NCBI GenBank assembly: GCA_019748335.1
Contig: JAIEPP010000402.1
Span: 1-33,237 of the forward strand
Direction: 5' to 3'
DNA length: 33,237 nt
From: Xanthobacteraceae bacterium
GTDB taxonomy: Bacteria; Pseudomonadota; Alphaproteobacteria; Rhizobiales; Xanthobacteraceae
The notes beneath the pieces were generated by a model. That model was not told where the DNA came from. It searched no databases and saw nothing but the letters and a program-made list of their open reading frames with translations. The translations under genes were made by a program, and so were the position numbers. This document shows positions 28,058-33,237 of the stretch, in pieces. Position 1 is the first letter of the stretch, and each line of letters opens with the position of its first letter.

Positions 28058-28924
28058 TTAGGAAGGGCCGAACTGCTTCTCGCGCTCGTCCCAAACCTCT
28101 TTCGCCACCGCCCTCTGCCGCTCCTCGAAAGACGCAAGACGTGACGCTATCCTCGTGAGAGATCCCTTGTCTCGCAATTCCGTCAGCACTTCGAATGACG
28201 CCTTCAGCGCGGCTTGAAGTACGGCGTTTGCATAGAGAACGACGGAAAATCCCAATTTGGCGAAACCATCGCGGCCGAGATCCGGAGTCCGCCCGCCGAA
28301 GACCACGTTGGCAACCTGTGGTACATCGAGCTCGCAAGCGATCCGTGCGAGTTCGCTCTCGCTTGTCGGCGCTTCGACGAAGGTCACGTCGGCGCCAGCC
28401 TCGATGTACGCGCGTGCACGTTCGAGAGCATGATCAATTCCCTCGATGGCAAGGGCGTCGGTGCGTGCGATGATCTGAAAGTCGGAGTCGGTCCGGGTGT
28501 CCGCGGCAGCCTTGATCTTGCTAACCATCTCGTCTACCGGGATTACATGCTTGCCGCTAAAGTGGCCGCATCTTTTGGGAAAGACCTGATCTTCAAGCTG
28601 GATCGCCGACGCACCGTGACGCTCGAACCAGCGCACGCAGCGGATGACGTTGAGCGCGCTTCCGAAGCCGGTATCCCCGTCCACGATAATCGGGATGGAC
28701 ACTGCGTCGGCGGTCGCCGCAAGCACGGCCGATACTTCCGTCATTGTCGTAAGACCGATGTCCGGAGCTCCCAAGTGCATGTTTGCAACGCCGGCCCCCG
28801 TTACGTAGACGGCCTCGAATCCCATCGCTTCGACGACCTTGGCAAACATCGCATTGGCGGCGCCGGGTACGGGAATGGCCCGGCGTTGTGAAAACATCTG
28901 CTTAAGCTTCGTCGTGTTTCGCAT
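28058..28924 (-). CDS. isocitrate lyase/PEP mutase superfamily C-C lyase (second copy)
   Basis: IPIIVDGDTGFGSALNVIRCVRWFERHGASAIQLEDQVFPKRCGHFSGKHVIP; colinear with ORF 23203..24072. Confidence 0.94.
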   Translation of the reverse strand: MRNTTKLKQMFSQRRAIPVPGAANAMFAKVVEAMGFEAVYVTGAGVANMHLGAPDIGLTTMTEVSAVLAATADAVSIPIIVDGDTGFGSALNVIRCVRWFERHGASAIQLEDQVFPKRCGHFSGKHVIPVDEMVSKIKAAADTRTDSDFQIIARTDALAIEGIDHALERARAYIEAGADVTFVEAPTSESELARIACELDVPQVANVVFGGRTPDLGRDGFAKLGFSVVLYANAVLQAALKASFEVLTELRDKGSLTRIASRLASFEERQRAVAKEVWDEREKQFGPS

Positions 28925-28967
28925 CCGACAATGTTCCTCAATTCGACTTGGTTCTCGAGTCCGTGGT

Positions 28968-29771
28968 TCAGCTTTTGCCCGCGTGGCTGAGTAAGGGGAT
29001 GGTGCGGACTAGCTCGGCGACCTTTGCAGTCAATGGCAGTTCCAGTCCTGCGTCGGCGCTCGTCCTTGTAGCAATCTCCATATCCTTGATGGACCAACGC
29101 ATTTCTGCGATATGATCCCAATGCCGCAAACTCCAGTTATCGGCGCTACTCGTGATCAACGCCTGCCTTAGTGAAGCCAGGTCGAGTTGCCAGGTTTCCG
29201 CGAGACGCAAGCCTTCGTCGCTTGCGACCACGCAGGCCCAGAGGATCAAATTATTGATGGTTTTCGCAACCTGGGCCGCGCCGGGCCTCGACCCGACGTG
29301 CTTAATGTCCGAGCAGAACGGCCTCATGAATGCGGCAGCCGCGTCACAAGCCGACTTCTCTCCGGAGAGAAAGGCCAGCAAAGTGCCCGCTACGGCCCCC
29401 ATTTCCGCCCTGCATACCGGCGCATCGACGAGCTTGATGCCGCGCTCGTCAGCCGCGCCACTGAGATCATAGACGTATTCCGGCGATACCGTACTAATCA
29501 CCATGACAAGGGTGCCGGGTCGGGCAACGTTCAAGATACCTTTTGAACCGCGAACAAGTTCGTCCACCTGGGCCTGTGACCCAGTCATGATCATGACGGC
29601 CTCGGCTTCGCCGATGGAAGCCGGAAGGTCGGTAACAGCCTGTCCTCCCGCCGTTGCGAAGTGCGCCATTCGGTCGTCGGCAACATCGTATCCACTTACG
29701 TGCAGCCCCGCTCGTAGCGCATGCTTCGCCATTGGAAGCCCCATCCGTCCCAATCCTGCAAACAGCAGCAC
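28968..29771 (-). CDS. beta-hydroxyacid dehydrogenase (3-hydroxyisobutyrate dehydrogenase-like)
   Basis: MLLFAGLGRMGLPMAKHALRAGLHVSGYDV, KLVDAPVCRAEMGAVAGTLLAFLSG, AAQVAKTINNLI. Confidence 0.92.
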   Translation of the reverse strand: MLLFAGLGRMGLPMAKHALRAGLHVSGYDVADDRMAHFATAGGQAVTDLPASIGEAEAVMIMTGSQAQVDELVRGSKGILNVARPGTLVMVISTVSPEYVYDLSGAADERGIKLVDAPVCRAEMGAVAGTLLAFLSGEKSACDAAAAFMRPFCSDIKHVGSRPGAAQVAKTINNLILWACVVASDEGLRLAETWQLDLASLRQALITSSADNWSLRHWDHIAEMRWSIKDMEIATRTSADAGLELPLTAKVAELVRTIPLLSHAGKS

Positions 29772-29780
29772 GATATCACC

Positions 29781-31043
29781 TCAATAGTCGACGTTAGCGC
29801 CGGAAGTTTCTGGAAACGCCCATGCAATGAGCGCGAGCAGAAGCAGTAGAACGACCGCGCCGATAATAAGGGGAGGGTATCCGATCACTGGATACAGCGC
29901 GCTCGCGAGGAGCGGCGCGGCGAAGGTGGTTCCACGCGCCAACTGGAGTGCCGAGGACATTCCTGTCGCACGCAGAGCTACGGGAAACACCTCCGAGAAG
30001 AGGGATCCGAATACGGAAGCAGTCGCGCCGAAGCCAGCGTACAGAAGAAAGAATGGGGCAAGAATTCCCGTCAATGACGTCAGCTCGGACCAGAGAAGGA
30101 AGACCAGGGTTCCCCCTACCGCACCGACCACGGCCGCCAATGAAAGCGTCATACGGCGACCGATGCGATCGATACAAAGAGCGGCGATCGTCGCGCCGCC
30201 AAGGCCGGCCAGTCCCGTGAAGAAAATCCACCAGGATGCCTTGGTCAGAGAAAATCCTGCCACGTTGACCAGATATGTCGGCATCAGCGTGGTGATTCCG
30301 TAGTATGCGAACAACTGGAAGGTCGCCGTGAGATAGCACAGGAGCAGCGGCTTCAGGAACGAAGACTTCGTGAATTCACGACCTGATGCCAGATGTTGCC
30401 CGGCCGCCTTTCTCTGTTCCCAAAGGGATGATTCAGGGGTGTTCAAGCGAATGAGAACAACGAGCGCGATCGGAGCGGACGAAATGATCAGGGACCACGA
30501 CCAGCCGGCATAGGGAAGGACAAGCCCACCGGCGACAGCGGCGAGCACGATGCCGACAAAAATTCCGCTATAGAGCATCGAGCTCCAGGCGCCCCGCCGT
30601 TCCTTGGATACGGTCTCCGTCACCAGCGTTTGTCCCACACCGTACTCGCCGCCGATCCCGATGCCGGCGAAGATGGTAAAGAACAACATGTATTCAAAGT
30701 TCGGGGTGAAGGCGCGAGCAAGTGTCCCGATGCAATACTGCAGAATACACAGCTGGAGTGCCCAGCGGCGACCGAATCGATCGCAGAGGTAGCCCCAGAG
30801 CACGCCCCCAACGGCAAGCGAAGCCAGTTGCGTCGACAGGATCACCGAGATCTGGCCGTTGGTCCAGCCGAATTCTTTGGCCATGGGAACGATGACGATC
30901 GTGAGGAAGTAAACCTCAAAATAGTCGAACACCCACCCCAGATAGGCGGCCATGAATGCCCGCCAGGACGCGCTGCTTTCAGCGCGATCCGTCGAGACCG
31001 ATTCCGGTTGGCTAAGGCCCATAATGTTCGGTTCAGCGCTCAT
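29781..31043 (-). CDS. MFS transporter (metabolite/organic acid:H+ symporter type)
   Basis: GWVFDYFEVYFLTIVIVPMAKEFGWTNGQISVILSTQLASLAVGGVLWGYLCDRFGRRWAL, NTPESSLWEQ; 12 hydrophobic segments by eye. Confidence 0.94.
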   Translation of the reverse strand: MSAEPNIMGLSQPESVSTDRAESSASWRAFMAAYLGWVFDYFEVYFLTIVIVPMAKEFGWTNGQISVILSTQLASLAVGGVLWGYLCDRFGRRWALQLCILQYCIGTLARAFTPNFEYMLFFTIFAGIGIGGEYGVGQTLVTETVSKERRGAWSSMLYSGIFVGIVLAAVAGGLVLPYAGWSWSLIISSAPIALVVLIRLNTPESSLWEQRKAAGQHLASGREFTKSSFLKPLLLCYLTATFQLFAYYGITTLMPTYLVNVAGFSLTKASWWIFFTGLAGLGGATIAALCIDRIGRRMTLSLAAVVGAVGGTLVFLLWSELTSLTGILAPFFLLYAGFGATASVFGSLFSEVFPVALRATGMSSALQLARGTTFAAPLLASALYPVIGYPPLIIGAVVLLLLLALIAWAFPETSGANVDY

Positions 31044-31215
31044 CGTTCTCTCCCCCGATATTGTTCATGACATTTCTTTTGAAACTGTCCGTCGGCTCTG
31101 ATGGAGCCGGCTTGCCGTTCTGCGAGACGGCGACCGGATGTGTGCGGCATCCGGCGCAGCCCACTTCCGCCTGAAAGATTCACGCGGCTCGAGGAAATGC
31201 TCGGCCGCCGATTGG

Positions 31216-32751
31216 CTAGGCGCCCGCTGCCGATGCCACGCGCGCACCGCGCGTCTTCCGCACCCCGTCCGCGAGACTAGCCTTGGCGGCGCTTTCGCCG
31301 GCGATGCGCCCGAATGTGGCGCCACGCAGAACCGACGTCGCCGCCGGATAACGCCGATAGTAGACTCCCACCATCGCACCAGCCGCATAGAGGCCAGGAA
31401 TGCAATCTCCGTCTGCATTCACCACTTCCGCCCTGGCGTTCGTCTTCACGCCGCCGAACGTAATGATGCCCGAGGGAATGATCGGATAGGCGATGAAGGG
31501 CGGCTTTTCAATGCTCCGGGCCCAATTCGATTTGGGCAGCTCAAGGCCCACCGTTCTCAGACCGTCGGCACGAGAAGGGACGAACGTGCCGGGCCTGCAG
31601 GCCTGGTTGAAGGCTTGCACGGTCTCTTCGAGGACGCTTGGCGAAAGGCCGAGCTTGCCGGCCATCTCGGCGATACTTTCCGCGCGAATGGGCGGCTGGT
31701 CCGTGAACACCGCCTTCATGTAGCTGGGAATGTCGTCGATCCTTGCATCCAGGATCATATAGCCGATGCCGTTCGGCTGTGTCTGGATAGCATGGCAGAC
31801 GCGATCGTAGTTGTTGTAGTCCGCTCCCGAGCCTTCATCGACGAAGCGCCTTCCGCGTCGATTGACAACAATGCCGAACGGAAAGATCAGAACCTTCGCT
31901 TCGGTGCGTCCGGACCGTTCGTCGATCGGCGTGGAATGGTATTTACCGAAATCCCCGGAAGCTGCAGCTCCAACCTCGAACGCCATGCGAATGCCTTCGC
32001 CACGGTTATAGTGAGCGCCGCGTGCGATCGGGCGGATGTTGGCCGATCCTGGTCCGACGTAACGAGCCAGCATTTCCGGACTGCCCTCGAATCCTCCGCT
32101 GGCAAGTACGACCGCACAAGCAGAGAGGTCGACCCGAACGTTGTGCCGCCCAACCGCGCGCAGTCCCACGATCTTTCCGCTTTCGTCCTCGATCAGGCTG
32201 CGTCCAGTGGTCTCATAGAAGAATTTCACGCCTCCCTCGAGCGCAGTTCTCGTCAGAGCCTCGAGCATCGCGGCGCCTCCACCGCTCGGTGTGATCATGG
32301 GAGTGTCGTCGCGGCAAGTGATTTGAGGCAGGTGAGTTGGGATGAAGCGGATGCCAAATGATTTCAGCCAGCTAATCGTCGGCACCGCTTCACGCGAGAA
32401 TGTCGCCAGATATTCCGGATCCGTGGCGGACATCGCACGCACGATATTTCCCCAGCTGCTCTGGGCTGAAGCCATCTCGTTCACAAGAGTTGGGTCGGGG
32501 TTTGCGCTCGCTACCTCCGCCATCTCTTCATCAAAATCGTCCGATAATTCGGTTTCGCTCTTCAAGCGGAGGAACGCCTCCGTATAGCGCGTGCAGCCAC
32601 CACTCTCCTCCGAAGGAGCGCGTTCCAGCACCGCGACTTTTGCTCCATGCTGCATCGCGGATACGGCTGCTGACAACCCAGCGATTCCGTGACCGAGCAC
32701 GACTACATCAAAGGTGTCTGTTACCACTGTACGCCTCCTCCGAATTCTCAT
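31216..32751 (-). CDS. FAD-dependent dehydrogenase, tricarballylate dehydrogenase (TcuA)-like
   Basis: FDVVVLGHGIAGLSAAVSAMQHGAKVAVLERAPSEESGGCTRYTEAFLRL, VVLASGGFEGSPEMLARYV, IVVNRRGRRFVDEG, FGGVKTNARAEVV, GLYAAGAM. Confidence 0.8.
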   Translation of the reverse strand: MRIRRRRTVVTDTFDVVVLGHGIAGLSAAVSAMQHGAKVAVLERAPSEESGGCTRYTEAFLRLKSETELSDDFDEEMAEVASANPDPTLVNEMASAQSSWGNIVRAMSATDPEYLATFSREAVPTISWLKSFGIRFIPTHLPQITCRDDTPMITPSGGGAAMLEALTRTALEGGVKFFYETTGRSLIEDESGKIVGLRAVGRHNVRVDLSACAVVLASGGFEGSPEMLARYVGPGSANIRPIARGAHYNRGEGIRMAFEVGAAASGDFGKYHSTPIDERSGRTEAKVLIFPFGIVVNRRGRRFVDEGSGADYNNYDRVCHAIQTQPNGIGYMILDARIDDIPSYMKAVFTDQPPIRAESIAEMAGKLGLSPSVLEETVQAFNQACRPGTFVPSRADGLRTVGLELPKSNWARSIEKPPFIAYPIIPSGIITFGGVKTNARAEVVNADGDCIPGLYAAGAMVGVYYRRYPAATSVLRGATFGRIAGESAAKASLADGVRKTRGARVASAAGA

Positions 32752-32856
32752 GTTAGGTCAGCCGCGCTTGGCGACCTCAGCGGAGCCATTTGCGGCCGCT
32801 GCGCTCGGAAGATCGGGAAAGTTCGCTTGCTATGCCAATCGAAAAGGCATCGTTAC

Positions 32857-32875
32857 TGATAAGAGTCCCTTATCA
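32857..32875. promoter_or_regulatory. candidate operator TGATAAG-agtcc-CTTATCA
   Basis: Perfect 7-bp inverted arms, 5-bp spacer, about 105 bp upstream of the TcuA-like start. Confidence 0.5.
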
Positions 32876-32975
32876 ACATGAGACATGCCGCTAACGCCAA
32901 GTAGACGAAAGCGGCCTTCAATTCTTAAGAGCGCATTTTGCTCGATCTATCGGGATCCTCGAGAGAGACCTTCGG

Positions 32976-33237
32976 GTCGAGTAGAGGCGTCGATTGCTCG
33001 ACGCCCCCCTCACAGATCCGGACGTGCAGCTTTCCCGCATCCGGCTCCTCTGACGAGTAACTTGATCAGGCCATTTGGTGACGCCAGTCGCGTACATGCC
33101 CGATCGGTATCGGGAAGACCTTCAGGATCGCGTTGAACCGCTCCCACGACAGCTTCGGCCGTTGGCTTCGCCGTAGCAGGACCCGCCGCCATGCCTTCAT
33201 TACCTGAAGACGGAAGCGGCCGAGGCAGGTGCTATTG
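32976..33237 (-). mobile_element. group II intron, 3' end (continues past the window edge)
   Basis: Reverse complement contains GAGCCGGATGCGGGAAAGCTGCACGTCCGGATCTGTGAGGGGGGC (domain V), then GGCGTCGA-GCAA-TCGACGCC hairpin (domain VI-like, 32986-33005). Confidence 0.85.
33066..33236 (-). CDS. ltrA: C-terminal fragment of group II intron-encoded reverse transcriptase/maturase (5' part outside window)
   Basis: Minus-strand frame open to the edge: NSTCLGRFRLQVMKAWRRVLLRRSQRPKLSWERFNAILKVFPIPIGHVRDWRHQMA*; not in the ORF track because it has no start within the window. Confidence 0.82.
   Translation of the reverse strand, partial: NSTCLGRFRLQVMKAWRRVLLRRSQRPKLSWERFNAILKVFPIPIGHVRDWRHQMA

Noticed and set aside
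31138-32361. 407-aa plus-strand ORF opposite the TcuA-like gene
   Set aside because: Antisense shadow; low-complexity HRD-rich translation, no motif, fully overlapped by a well-supported flavoprotein.
1-33237. CRISPR array, tRNA/rRNA genes, phage structural genes
   Set aside because: No regularly spaced repeats, no recognisable tRNA or rRNA sequence and no phage-like proteins were seen by eye.

Overview
33.2 kb window from a GC-rich proteobacterium, probably Bradyrhizobium-like judging from protein style only (not tested). It carries accessory catabolic genes. Left part (0-6.9 kb): enoyl-CoA hydratase, two nitronate monooxygenase paralogs, an MDR oxidoreductase, an SDR with an eroded active site, and an orphan LivK-type binding protein. 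Middle (6.9-13.3 kb): a concentrated decay zone with a frameshifted group-III truncated hemoglobin, a broken MFS gene fused to an internally deleted IS5-type transposase remnant, an N-terminally truncated dihydrolipoamide dehydrogenase and a frameshifted TetR. An intact WYL regulator and an MDR gene sit inside this zone. Right part (13.3-32.8 kb): two large minus-strand gene blocks around an IclR gene (+) and a LysR gene (-). One encodes an aconitase-type LeuC/LeuD pair, an ICL/PEP-mutase lyase, SDR, HyuA/HyuB, epimerase, binding protein and an isochorismatase-fold protein. The other encodes a TcuA-like flavoprotein, MFS transporter, beta-hydroxyacid dehydrogenase and a second ICL/PEP-mutase lyase. 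Together these suggest a dehydrogenate-hydrate-cleave route for an unidentified di/tricarboxylate, possibly fed by HyuAB ring opening. A near-perfect IclR-type operator pair lies in the divergent leuC/iclR gap. The right edge enters the 3' end of a group II intron (RT C-terminus, domain V and VI), which the ORF track does not list. Functions are assigned by reading protein motifs; no database search was run.
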